From Paraburkholderia hiiakae (GTDB lineage Bacteria > Pseudomonadota > Gammaproteobacteria > Burkholderiales > Burkholderiaceae), in assembly GCF_904848665.1 (NCBI RefSeq), contig NZ_CAJHCQ010000002.1:124001-188000 (forward strand): 64,000 nt of DNA, in the 5' to 3' direction. Shown here piece by piece: positions 49,624-57,840 of this stretch; position 1 is the stretch's first letter, and every line of letters begins with the position of its first letter. Made by a program: the position numbers and the translations under genes. The notes beneath the pieces are model-generated. The model made no database searches. It had not been told where the DNA came from and was given only the letters and a program-made list of their open reading frames with translations.

Positions 49624-50754
49624 TCAAGCGCCGAAGGTAAAGCGTGTGCCCGTGGACGACCACAGCACCTTTCCTGGCATGGCCTGAGTCACCATCGAGT
49701 AGAACACTTCACCGGAACAATGCATCGGAACGATGTAGTCCGGATCGATTTCCTTCAGCACGTCCACGGTGGCCTGCTGATACTCCGGCGGTTGCGGCGC
49801 TAGATGGAAGCCGCCGAGGATCGCGTGCACGTGGTCGACGCCCGACACCTTCATCGCCGTTTTCACAGTATTGAGCACGCCCCGGTGCGCGCACGAAGTC
49901 AGCACCACGAGACCTCTGTCTTTCACCATATACGCGGTGCCCTGCTCGTGCTGAAAATCGTCGGGAATTGTCGTGGCGTTTTGCTTGGCCGCCGGTAGTT
50001 TGTCCGCGGCGCAGCCCACGCCATTGTGGACGCCAACGGTCATATTGCTCGGATTGAGCGGTTTCTCGAACGTGGTCTGGGGAATCCAGCCCGTGGTGAA
50101 CGCATGGCCCGCCACCACTGCCGGGTGCTCGGCAAAGACGATGTTCAGATTGGCGTCGCGCATGGCCTGCCGGTCGAGCGAACCGAACTGACGCACGCCG
50201 ATCTCGCGCGTGCAGAAGCATTCCTCGCCTCCCAGGTAGATGGGCAGCTTCGCCTTCAGCTTGCCCTGATTCGCCTGGAGAAAGCCAACCATGCCGCCGA
50301 AGTGGTCGTAGTGGCCGTGTGTCAGCAACAACGCATCGAGTTGCGCCGGGTCGATCTTCAGGAGTGCGACGTTATTGTTCAACGTCTCGGGCGTGTAGCC
50401 GAAGTCGATCAGGATGCGCCTGATCTGGTCCGCCTGTGCGGACTCGACATGCATCGAGAGCCCCCATTCGTTTTCGATGGCGAGGCGGGGCGGTTGATCT
50501 TGCCCAAGCGCGAGGCCAAAGCGCTGCACATCGACGTTGCCGATACGGCGGCTGCTCTCCAGCGCGGAATACGACGAGTCGGTGACCACGCGTACCGATA
50601 CGCGATCGACAACGGGCACCGGTCCGCTCAGCGGCTCGGCAAACGCGACCCGCGATTCGCCGAACATCGCTCCCGCAAGCACCCCTAGCGCGCTGAATCC
50701 GCCGGCGCGCAGTATTCTGCGGCGCGACCAGTTACCCAGATATCGATCATCCAT
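49624..50754 (-). CDS. Tat-exported metallo-beta-lactamase-fold hydrolase
   Basis: 376 residues. Tat signal WSRRRILRAGGFSALGVLAGA with cleavage near AFAEP. MBL motif THGHYDHFGG (HxHxDH) near residue 145, further ligands in TSCAHRG and GGFHLA, and VPMHCSG near the C-terminus. The arrangement resembles the MBL group named after 7,8-dihydropterin-6-methyl synthase-like enzymes rather than true beta-lactamases. Periplasmic, two-metal hydrolase of unknown substrate. Monocistronic in appearance. Confidence 0.9.
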   Translation of the reverse strand: MDDRYLGNWSRRRILRAGGFSALGVLAGAMFGESRVAFAEPLSGPVPVVDRVSVRVVTDSSYSALESSRRIGNVDVQRFGLALGQDQPPRLAIENEWGLSMHVESAQADQIRRILIDFGYTPETLNNNVALLKIDPAQLDALLLTHGHYDHFGGMVGFLQANQGKLKAKLPIYLGGEECFCTREIGVRQFGSLDRQAMRDANLNIVFAEHPAVVAGHAFTTGWIPQTTFEKPLNPSNMTVGVHNGVGCAADKLPAAKQNATTIPDDFQHEQGTAYMVKDRGLVVLTSCAHRGVLNTVKTAMKVSGVDHVHAILGGFHLAPQPPEYQQATVDVLKEIDPDYIVPMHCSGEVFYSMVTQAMPGKVLWSSTGTRFTFGA

Positions 50755-50998
50755 TGTCCGACCTCCGTCGCTCGCGACTCACCGCATGGTAGGTGACAGA
50801 CCCTTATGCCCGATGCGAAGGGTCCACGCGAATGTGCGCTACCGCACATTCGCCCGGCGCATTCACCGAAACGAAAGGTCGTTGTCATGCGAATCGTGCG
50901 GGCCCGTAAGCGTGCCGGCGCAACGCACACGCATCGATGTGCAAGCAACGAGCGCAACACAGTTGACGCTACAGGCCGCCTCCTGCATGATCGTCCTC

Positions 50999-51055
50999 AT
51001 GAACGCGCACCTGCTCTCCACGACGACTACCACGACCGCTTCCGGCGGGTCGTGA
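50999..51055 (+). CDS. Thr-rich leader peptide (putative attenuator peptide)
   Basis: Reads MNAHLLSTTTTTTASGGS with six consecutive Thr codons (mixed ACG/ACT/ACC) and then TGA at 51053-51055; an in-frame ATG at 50987 could add four residues. A promoter-like TTGACG (50963-50968) with CATGAT 17 bp later (50986-50991) would start RNA close to this ATG. CACGACC (51031-51037) pairs with GGTCGTG (51048-51054) within the peptide region, as in a pause hairpin, and a terminator follows. This is the layout of amino-acid attenuators such as the thr leader of E. coli. Confidence 0.6.
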   Translation: MNAHLLSTTTTTTASGGS

Positions 51056-51085
51056 GTTCGGTGCGCACACGTTAGATTTCGTATC

Positions 51086-51124
51086 GACCACAGGGCCCCG
51101 CCAGCAATGGACGGGGCCTTGTCG
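51086..51124 (+). terminator. Attenuator-like terminator
   Basis: Arms CAGGGCCCCG (51091-51100) and CGGGGCCTTG (51112-51121, one G-U) with an outer CGA/TCG extension, followed by TTTCTC. Upstream CGACC (51085-51089) can instead pair with GGTCG in the leader (51048-51052), giving a possible antiterminator. It lies 44 bp before the isochorismatase-like gene. Confidence 0.6.
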
Positions 51125-51164
51125 TTTCTCCGTACGTTGCGGGCACAACTACTGGAGAACCACC

Positions 51165-51719
51165 ATGCCCAGACTCGCTCGTGCCCTTCTCATCATCGAT
51201 ATGCAGGAGGGCTTGTTCAACGGCCCCAATACGCCATTTGACGGTCAGCGCGTACTCGCCAATATCACCGAATTGATTGCGAAAGCCCGCAAGGCTCGTG
51301 CGCCGGTCTTCGCTGCGCGCCACGTCGGGCCGCCGGGCTCGCCCATCGAGCCGGGCAGTCCACTCACGCGCTTGCTGCCGACGCTCGCCATCGACCCGGA
51401 CATCGACAGTGTGTTCGAGAAGCATCGCCCCAGTTGCTTTACCGGCACCGATCTCGCGCAACGGCTCGCGCGCGCCAACGTGGGCGAGCTCGTCATCGCG
51501 GGAATGCAGACGGAGTATTGCGTGGACTCGACCTGCCGCGCCGCGGGCGACCTGGGTTTTCAGCCGCTGCTCGTCGCGGACGCCCACACGACCATGGATA
51601 CGCCCGTGTTGAGCGCCGCGTCGATTATCGAACACCATAACCGCACCTTAAGCGGTCCGTTCGTGAAGCTCGTGAGCACCGCCGATTGTACGTTCGACAG
51701 TGCATTCGGCTTCCTTTAG
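51165..51719 (+). CDS. Isochorismatase-like cysteine hydrolase
   Basis: 184 residues; GGAG site upstream. Family triad visible: Asp12 in ALLIIDMQEGL, Lys in VFEKHRPSCF and Cys in GMQTEYCVDSTCRAA, with the cis-peptide GM before it. Members include nicotinamidase, N-carbamoylsarcosine amidase-like and ureidoacrylate-type hydrolases; this one is closest in pattern to general burkholderial cysteine hydrolases. Substrate unknown. A Thr-rich leader and terminator precede it, implying regulated read-through. Convergent with the quinone oxidoreductase gene. Confidence 0.9.
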   Translation: MPRLARALLIIDMQEGLFNGPNTPFDGQRVLANITELIAKARKARAPVFAARHVGPPGSPIEPGSPLTRLLPTLAIDPDIDSVFEKHRPSCFTGTDLAQRLARANVGELVIAGMQTEYCVDSTCRAAGDLGFQPLLVADAHTTMDTPVLSAASIIEHHNRTLSGPFVKLVSTADCTFDSAFGFL

Positions 51720-51730
51720 CAGTCCGTTGT

Positions 51731-52744
51731 TTAGAACCCTTCGAGCACGAGCTTGCCGCGTGAGCGGTTGGTTTCCACGAGCTCGTGCGCCCGGCGCAGG
51801 TTCGTCGCATTGATGGTCCCGAAGCTCTCGTTGAGCGTCGTGCGCAACACGCCTTCGTCGATGAGCGTAGCCATGCGGTCGAGCAGATCGTGCTGGCGAA
51901 TCTGGTCTTTCGTGCCGAACATCGAGCGCGTGTACATGAATTCCCAATGGAGCGCCACGCTCTTCCTCTTGAGCTTGCGGAAGTCGAACAGCTCCGGGTC
52001 GTCGATCAGCGCGAGATGCCCCTGAGGATTGATCGAGGCGACGATCTCGTCGAAGTGACGATCGGTCTGGTTCAGGCTCGCGATATAGTCCACGCCTTCC
52101 ATGCCGATACGCTTGAGCTCCTGCGAAAGCGGCTTCGAATGATCGATAACGTGATGCGCACCCAGTTCGCTCACCCACTTCGATGTTTCGGGCCGCGACG
52201 CCGTGCCGATCACCGTGAGGCCCGTGAGCTTGCGCGCCAACTGCACGAGCACCGAGCCCACGCCGCCCGCCGCGCCGATCACGAGCAGCGAGTCGCCGGA
52301 CGGCGCCGTGCCCTCTGGCACCTTGAGGCGGTCGAACAGCAGTTCCCACGCCGTGATGGAGGTAAGCGGCAACGCGGCCGCCTCGGCGAAGTTCAGCGTT
52401 TGCGGCATGCTGCCCACAATGCGCTCGTCCACCACGTGCAGTTCGCTGTTGGTGCCGGGGCGCAGCAGCGAGCCCGCGTACCATACGCGGTCGCCCGGCT
52501 TGAAGAGCGTCACGTCGCGGCCCACGGCGCGCACGATGCCGCTCGCGTCCCAGCCGATCACTTTCGCCTCGCCGTTTTCGGGCGCCATCTTCGCACGCAC
52601 CTTCACGTCGACCGGGTTGACCGACACCGCGTGCACTTCGACGAGCAGATCGCGCGGGCCCGGCTGCGGATCGGGCAGTTCGAGATCGATCAACGATTCG
52701 GGGTCGCTAATGGGAAGGTTGCGGTAGTAACCAATCGCTTTCAT
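51731..52744 (-). CDS. Zinc-type alcohol dehydrogenase / quinone oxidoreductase family protein
   Basis: 337 residues from ATG at 52744 (GGAGG site). MDR fold: EVHAVSVNPVDVKVRA and GWDASGIVRAVGRDV in the catalytic domain, nucleotide motif VIGAAGGVGSVLVQLARKL near residue 150, and VLEGF at the end. The zinc-ligand Cys/His set of true alcohol dehydrogenases is absent, as in NADPH:quinone reductases. The ABM-domain gene starts 19 bp upstream on the same strand, so the two are probably co-transcribed. Confidence 0.92.
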   Translation of the reverse strand: MKAIGYYRNLPISDPESLIDLELPDPQPGPRDLLVEVHAVSVNPVDVKVRAKMAPENGEAKVIGWDASGIVRAVGRDVTLFKPGDRVWYAGSLLRPGTNSELHVVDERIVGSMPQTLNFAEAAALPLTSITAWELLFDRLKVPEGTAPSGDSLLVIGAAGGVGSVLVQLARKLTGLTVIGTASRPETSKWVSELGAHHVIDHSKPLSQELKRIGMEGVDYIASLNQTDRHFDEIVASINPQGHLALIDDPELFDFRKLKRKSVALHWEFMYTRSMFGTKDQIRQHDLLDRMATLIDEGVLRTTLNESFGTINATNLRRAHELVETNRSRGKLVLEGF

Positions 52745-52763
52745 CGTGAATACCTCCAGACAG

Positions 52764-53075
52764 TCAAATTGCGGCAAACCGGCTCGGTTGCGCGAGCGGC
52801 TCGAAGTGATAAAGGTCGGGGTCCGCCGAAAAGTATGGCCACAGCGCGTGCAGGAAGTTCTGGAAATCGCCGTGCATCATGAACGCGCTCTGCGCGTCGA
52901 GGCTGTCCCATTCCACTTCCAGCACATAGCAGCCTTCGTCTTCGCACTGCGGACCGAGGCGATGACCACGATAGCCCGGCTTTTTCGTGAGCAGCGGGCA
53001 TACGCGCAGCCAGGCCGCCTCGAAACGCGAAATCTTGTCTGCTCTCAGGTAAAAGCGGCCTATCGCAACGATCAT
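52764..53075 (-). CDS. Antibiotic-biosynthesis-monooxygenase (ABM) domain protein
   Basis: 103 residues. Ferredoxin-like ABM fold: MIVAIGRFYLRADKISRFEAAW, PGYRGHRLGPQCEDEGCYVLEVEWDS (central strands) and HALWPYFSADPDLYHFEPLA. Small quinol monooxygenase-like proteins are often dimeric and cofactor-free. Co-located with a quinone oxidoreductase-like gene, which suggests a small quinone or electrophile detoxification unit. Upstream on the same strand is a LysR gene. Confidence 0.88.
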   Translation of the reverse strand: MIVAIGRFYLRADKISRFEAAWLRVCPLLTKKPGYRGHRLGPQCEDEGCYVLEVEWDSLDAQSAFMMHGDFQNFLHALWPYFSADPDLYHFEPLAQPSRFAAI

Positions 53076-53287
53076 CCAAGCCTCCGTGCCGGTCGTCTTG
53101 GTACGAATAATCGGCCAGCACGCGTGGCGCGCATAGCGGCAAACGGCGAATTCACCTTCAAAGCCGCTTTGAAGATCGCGAGCAAGATCGAGCGGCGGGA
53201 CCTATGGGAAAGACGGATGCAGGCCTGGCCCGATGGCGATCGGGACAGGTATCGGACCAGCGAACGGGCTTACTGCGCAATCACACG

Positions 53288-54187
53288 TCAGGCAAGAAAG
53301 GCGGCAATGCGATCGCGCAGCACATCGCGCAGCGCGTTGACGGTTGGCGACAGCATCGAGCGGTGGGCGCAGACGAGATGCAGCGGCGCGCCTTCGCCCT
53401 GAAACGCGTCGAGCGCGGTTTCGAGGCGGCCCGCCTTGATATCGGCCAGTACGTCCAGACGCGACTTGTACGCAAGGCCATGCCCCGCCACGGCCCAGCG
53501 GCGAACGAGTTCGCCGTCGTCGCTGCTGCGGTTGCCGTGGACGTTGACGACGCTGGCATCGTCGCCACGATGGAAGGTCCAGCGATCGTGCAGCGTGTCG
53601 CTCAGCGCGAAGCGCAGGCAGTTGTGGCGCGTGAGATCGGCGGGCGTGGCGGGTTTGCCGTGACGCGCGAAATAGCCGGGCGCGGCGCACAGCACGCGCC
53701 GGTTTTCCGGCGCGAGCGGCAGCGCGACGAGAGAGGAATCTTCGGGCACGCCGTAGCGAACCGCCACGGCCACCGGCGAGCGGAACATATCGGTCACGTG
53801 GTCGCCAATGTGCACCTGGAACGACACTGCGGGATGCTGCGCCTGGAAGTCGTCGAGCCAGGGCGCGAGCACATTGCGCCCGAGGTCGGAAGGAATCGAC
53901 AGCGACACGGTGCCGCCGATCATCTTGCGCCCGTGCGCCACGGCGTTCTGGCCGGCCTCCACCTGCTCCATGACGCCGCGCGCGTACTCGAGGTAGCGCT
54001 CGCCGTCCGGCGTGAGGCGCAAGCTACGCGTGGAGCGTGCAAGCAGGCGCGTGCCAAGTTCGGTTTCGAGGCGCTTCAGGCCCGCGCTCGCCACGGCGGG
54101 CGTGAGATCGAGCGCACGCGCGGCGGCCGAGAGGCTCCCGTTGTCCGCCGCACTGATAAAGATGACGAGGTCTTCCAGTCTGATCAT
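53288..54187 (-). CDS. LysR-family regulator
   Basis: 299 residues from ATG at 54187. HTH: MIRLEDLVIFISAADNGSLSAAARALDLTPAVASAGLKRLETELGTRLL (in two helices), with effector domain from about residue 90 (GGTVSLSIPSDLGRNVLAPWL). It could control either the ABM/quinone oxidoreductase pair downstream on the same strand or the divergent DUF1989 gene at 54355; the 167-bp divergent spacing favours the latter. Confidence 0.92.
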   Translation of the reverse strand: MIRLEDLVIFISAADNGSLSAAARALDLTPAVASAGLKRLETELGTRLLARSTRSLRLTPDGERYLEYARGVMEQVEAGQNAVAHGRKMIGGTVSLSIPSDLGRNVLAPWLDDFQAQHPAVSFQVHIGDHVTDMFRSPVAVAVRYGVPEDSSLVALPLAPENRRVLCAAPGYFARHGKPATPADLTRHNCLRFALSDTLHDRWTFHRGDDASVVNVHGNRSSDDGELVRRWAVAGHGLAYKSRLDVLADIKAGRLETALDAFQGEGAPLHLVCAHRSMLSPTVNALRDVLRDRIAAFLA

Positions 54188-54354
54188 GTACCGTCGCGTT
54201 CTCGTTGGGCTGCGCTCGCCTCGGAAGCAGGCGCCGCGGTCATGGAGTAAGCGAACTGTACACGAAGCCACCGCGCGCGCGGCGCAGCGAAATGGGCTGC
54301 GGTTCTATACTCCCCAGTTGGAAACGCAGGTCGTTCATACAGGAGTACGAGGCA

Positions 54355-55209
54355 ATGCTGAACTATCCCGCCGCCTACCAGTCGACCAAGGGCTCCGCGC
54401 TCGACGTGAACAAGCCCTTTTACCGCCGCATCGCCGAAGAGCAAGATCAGCGCGAGCTGATCGAGTCCATTGTCGTGCCGATACGCTCGGGCCAGGCCTG
54501 GAGCGTCCCCGCCGGACACGTGTTCCGCATCGTGACGATCGAAGGCCCGCAAGTGGCCGACCTCAATCTGTGGAACCGGCACGATCCGCGCGAACGCATG
54601 TGGGCTTCGCGCACGCGCCAGCTCCAGCAGGCGCACGTGAGCACCTTCGACCGCCTATGGTCCACGCTGCCCTTCCTGCGCCCGCTCGTCACCATCACGG
54701 ACGACAGCCTCGCCGGCTACGGTGTGGACGAGCATGGCGGACGCGTTCACGACCTGCTCGGCACGCGCTGCGACCCCTACGTGAACCGCATGCTGACCGG
54801 CGAAGACTTCCATTTCCATTGCCACTCGAATCTCACGCGCGCCATCGCGCCCTATGGGCTGACCGAATACGACGTGCACGATGTGCTCAACGTGTTCCAG
54901 TGCACCGGCCTGAATCTGGAGGACAAGTACTTCATGAAGGCCTGCCCGGCGAAGAAGGGCGACTACCTCGAGTTTTTCGCCGAGATCGACCTGTTGTGCG
55001 CGCTTTCGACCTGCCCCGGCGGTGACCTTTCGCTGCCGATGTGGGGACCGGACGCCCGCGACCCGCTGGAAGTCTGCCGCCCGCTCGGCATTGAGGTCTA
55101 TCGGCTGGCGCCCGCGCTGCTGCAAGGCTGGTCTTCGCCGCCTGTTGCCGAATATCGCGGCCTGCACGGTATGGCGCTGCAACAGCCCGACTGGAAGTGC
55201 GGTTGCTGA
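54355..55209 (+). CDS. DUF1989 (urea carboxylase-associated) family protein
   Basis: 284 residues from ATG at 54355 (AGGAG upstream). Family core: VVPIRSGQAWSVPAGHVFRIVTIEGPQVADLNLWN, then FHFHCHSNLTRAIAPYGL and VLNVFQCTGL, with CPAKKGDYLEFFAEIDLLCALSTCPGGD near the end (Cys and His residues likely bind metal). Members sit beside urea carboxylase/allophanate hydrolase or riboswitch-linked guanidine genes in other bacteria, but none is adjacent here. Role unknown, possibly in guanidine or urea metabolism. Divergent from a LysR gene. Confidence 0.9.
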   Translation: MLNYPAAYQSTKGSALDVNKPFYRRIAEEQDQRELIESIVVPIRSGQAWSVPAGHVFRIVTIEGPQVADLNLWNRHDPRERMWASRTRQLQQAHVSTFDRLWSTLPFLRPLVTITDDSLAGYGVDEHGGRVHDLLGTRCDPYVNRMLTGEDFHFHCHSNLTRAIAPYGLTEYDVHDVLNVFQCTGLNLEDKYFMKACPAKKGDYLEFFAEIDLLCALSTCPGGDLSLPMWGPDARDPLEVCRPLGIEVYRLAPALLQGWSSPPVAEYRGLHGMALQQPDWKCGC

Positions 55210-55240
55210 ACCGCCGTGAGGAAAACCGTCGCCCAAAAAG

Positions 55241-55284
55241 CCGTCGGGCCATGCGCCCACCTAAGTGTTCGCATGGCCCGACGG
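55241..55284 (-). terminator. Intrinsic terminator for the PRC-barrel gene
   Basis: Perfect 15-bp arms (55241-55255 and 55270-55284, CCGTCGGGCCATGCG and its complement) with a 14-nt loop. On the minus strand it is followed by CTTTTTGGG. It lies 17 bp past the PRC-barrel stop and faces the DUF1989 gene end. Confidence 0.8.
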
Positions 55285-55301
55285 TGTACAGCGGCTGCAG
55301 C

Positions 55302-55736
55302 TTACTGCTTGTCGACCTTCTTCGGCTTCGGCGGCGATTCGATCTTCGCGTACTGGAACGCCGGCGTGGCCTTCAGCGCTTCCTTGGTGGCACCGGCCAG
55401 ATAGAGATTGCCCTGGCGCACGTCGAGCGATGCGATGGGCACGGCCACGTCGTGCGAACCGACGCCGAGGAAACCGCCTGCCGCAACGATGGCTGCGGAA
55501 ACCGAGCCGTCCGGCGCGACGATCAGGTCGCGCACGGTGCCGATTTTCACGTTGTCGTCGTTATAAACGGGCTTGCCGAGCACACTCTTCTTCACGCTCC
55601 AGCCTTCGAGCAGCGCCTGCGACTGCTCGACCGAAACGCTCAAGGGCTGCGCGCCCGCGATCTGGGCATTCGCGCTGGCACTGGCCACCACGGCGCTGAA
55701 TACGGCTACGGTCAACATCGTCTTGCGGAAAAACAT
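55302..55736 (-). CDS. Exported PRC-barrel domain protein
   Basis: 144 residues from ATG at 55736. Signal peptide about residues 1-24 (MLTVAVFSAVVASASANAQ). PRC-barrel at about residues 45-115: KSVLGKPVYNDDNVKIGTVRDLIVAPDG, then GGFLGVGSHDVAVPIASLDV. Lys/Pro-rich tail ending KPKKVDKQ. Periplasmic PRC proteins of this kind are common in burkholderia; function unknown. Strong terminator downstream. Confidence 0.88.
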   Translation of the reverse strand: MFFRKTMLTVAVFSAVVASASANAQIAGAQPLSVSVEQSQALLEGWSVKKSVLGKPVYNDDNVKIGTVRDLIVAPDGSVSAAIVAAGGFLGVGSHDVAVPIASLDVRQGNLYLAGATKEALKATPAFQYAKIESPPKPKKVDKQ

Positions 55737-55875
55737 TTTGTTTCGCTCCTGTATTCCGGTTATTTCGCCGCGCAGGTCGTTGCGAGTCACTGCGAGACTG
55801 CAGGCGGGATGTCATGGTAGCCGGTATGGCGCGGCGCTGCGCTCAAGGCGCGCGCGAAGTCCGGCCTGGATCAAT

Positions 55876-56757
55876 TCAGGAGCGACCCGCCGGCCCATTC
55901 CCATAGGTCTGAAACACGCCAAGCTCGGGGTACATGTGTCGGATAGCCTGCCATTCGGCCGCGTTGCAGAACTCGCACGGATGGTCCGGCGACGCCACCG
56001 TAAAGCGCTTTGCCACCTCCAGACAGAAGCGTACCGCTTCGGCAATATCGATCTCGTGGCTTGCCGTCGAGTCGCTGCCGCCTACCACCGATTGCGCGGT
56101 CAGCGCGACGCCCACGACCGGCGCGCGCGTCGCCACGTGCGGTTGCATGATGCTGTTGAAATGGTAAAGGCCGTTGTCGTACGGCGTGATGTCCTGGAGG
56201 CTGATCGGCAGCGTGAACGCCGAGCGGCCGGTCGTGGATTGCATGACGTTGACGAGATCCGGCGACACGCGAAGGATGTAGCCCTGCATCGCTGTCGGCG
56301 TGATCGCGAAGCCGCGCTGTTTGACGATGCGATTGCCCTTGGAAGCGTCGATCGAAAGAATGGCGTCCATGGCAGGCGAGACCTGATGGTCATTCATCGT
56401 CGCGGAAGACACGGGCATGCCGGCGAACGGCACGCCATCGTTGTACTTGATCGCCACGTTCTTCGCGATGTGCGTCGTGACGATGACGTCGCCGGGAAGA
56501 TCGTCGCCGGCCGCTTTCATCATCGCCAGCTTGAGCGCGCACGCAATCGAGCCGACCGGACCGTCCGCGTCCGAAATCATCCCGATGCGCACGGGGCGAC
56601 CGCCGCTCGCCCCATTACGGCCGATGATGCCAAGCGTGCGCGCGCTGCCGCCCGCCGTTCTGCCCGCGGTTCCGGGAATCGGGATCGAGATGAAGTCGGC
56701 TGTCGTCGATGTGTCGGCGGGCGTTCGCCGTTGACGGTCGTCATGGTTACCTTCGTA
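55876..56757 (-). pseudogene. DUF1177 family gene, N-terminally truncated
   Basis: From about 56700 down, the reading is DUF1177: ADFISIPIPGTAGRT, RIGMISDADGPVGSIACALKL, LPGDVIVTTHIAKNVAI, ATMNDHQVSPAMDAILSID, LQDITPYDNGLYHFNSIMQP, and then SHEIDIAEAVRFCLEVAK to the stop at 55876. That frame is closed upstream by a TAG at 56760-56758 and lacks the family's first 40-50 residues. A related piece, VTMTTVNGE, lies in another frame from ATG 56744, implying a frameshift near 56710-56725 and loss of the true start. A GTG at 56592 could still give a 238-residue protein. Confidence 0.75.
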
Positions 56758-56814
56758 CTACGAAATATCAATCCCGGCGAGCACTCGCCAGAGGAACGAG
56801 AATAAACGGGAATC

Positions 56815-57002
56815 TCAGAACGTGTGTCGCAGTCCCGCCAGTGCGGAAACCTGTTCGTTGCGACCGTTGAGCTGCGTACCCGCGTTTGCCGCAGCGTTCG
56901 TCGTCGAATTGCCGAAAAGACCGCCCCAGCCTCCGGTCACGCGTTCCCAGGCGCCGGCGACGTAGATGTCGGTGTGCGAGCCCACGCCGTTTCCCTTGAC
57001 CG
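56815..57002 (-). pseudogene. C-terminal fragment of a trimeric porin
   Basis: Reads GSHTDIYVAGAWERVTGGWG ... NEQVSALAGLRHTF and stop, that is the last two or so beta-strands of a burkholderial porin like the intact one at 6111-7280 (LVGAWQHANG ... LGIRHKF). The rest of the gene is missing: upstream sequence switches to an alcohol-dehydrogenase fragment on the other strand. Confidence 0.85.
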
Positions 57003-57223
57003 CCGTTCTGAGCAAAACGCTGACGCTACGCGGCTACCTCGTACATGATGTCATTCGCATTCCTGATTGGTTGACGCGCGCCAAAGCCTTCATTCTGGAA
57101 GGCGTGGAAGCGGACGCACTGCGGCCCGTAATAGCCAGGACTTTTTCCTTCGAGCAGATCGTCGAGGCGCACCGCTATCTGGAATCGAACGAGCAGTTCG
57201 GAAAGATCGTCGTCACGCTCTGA
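57003..57223 (+). pseudogene. C-terminal fragment of an MDR-family (quinone) oxidoreductase
   Basis: Reads AVLSKTLTLRGYLVHDVIRI, PDWLTRAKAFILEGVEADAL and FSFEQIVEAHRYLESNEQFGKIVVTL (typical last 70 residues of zinc-less alcohol dehydrogenase/quinone reductases). No cofactor domain precedes it; the junction with the porin fragment is near 57000. Stop at 57221-57223. Confidence 0.85.
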
Positions 57224-57247
57224 ACGTGGCGCCGATGGCGCGCCAGC

Positions 57248-57673
57248 TCACATCGAAGCCGCGGCACATTGGGCGCAAAGCCCGAAAACGACGAGACTCG
57301 AATGCGCATAGCGAAAGCGCTTCGCCGCCGCAATGGCGGCGTGCTGCTCCTGCAGCATGGGCTCGTCGATATCGACCACGGTCTTGCAGCTCTCGCACAC
57401 GAGATGCGCGTGCGGCACGCCACGTCCAAGCTCGTACACCACGCGCGTTTCGCCAACCCACGTGCTGTCGAGCAGGGACGATTCCATCAGTTGCGCAAGC
57501 GCGCGATACACGCTCGCGAGGCTGCATTGCTCCACGTCTTTTGCAATGCGGCGAAAGACCTGGTCGGCGGTCAGATGCTCGTGCGGCGCTTCATGAAACA
57601 CCTTCAGCACGGCCACGCGGCTGGACGTCGGGCGCAGGCGCGCGCTCTTCAGTTCGGAGTAGACCGTTCTCAT
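57248..57673 (-). CDS. Fur-family metalloregulator
   Basis: 141 residues from ATG at 57673. Winged helix with RPTSSRVAVLKVFHEAPHEHLTADQVFRRIAKD and SLASVYRALAQLMESSLL. Dimerisation domain with GVPHAHLVCESCKTVVDID and the C-terminal CAQC, giving the two CxxC pairs of the structural Zn site. The HAHLVC pattern replaces the HHHDHLIC of classical Fur, so it may be a PerR/Irr-like or Zur-like branch. Divergent from the pyruvyl-transferase-like gene at 57841. Confidence 0.9.
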   Translation of the reverse strand: MRTVYSELKSARLRPTSSRVAVLKVFHEAPHEHLTADQVFRRIAKDVEQCSLASVYRALAQLMESSLLDSTWVGETRVVYELGRGVPHAHLVCESCKTVVDIDEPMLQEQHAAIAAAKRFRYAHSSLVVFGLCAQCAAASM

Positions 57674-57840
57674 ACGATGGAAAACACGTCGGCAAGGCCG
57701 ACAGTTTCGTCGACAATTGCTTAAGGTTTCCTTATGCCAGTATGGTGTCCGGCACGTTACGGCCTGGCCTCGCTCCGCTGTATGCTGCGGCGTCGTAAAG
57801 ATTGAAAGCGTATTGGACAACAGTACGAACTGAGGCCCAC

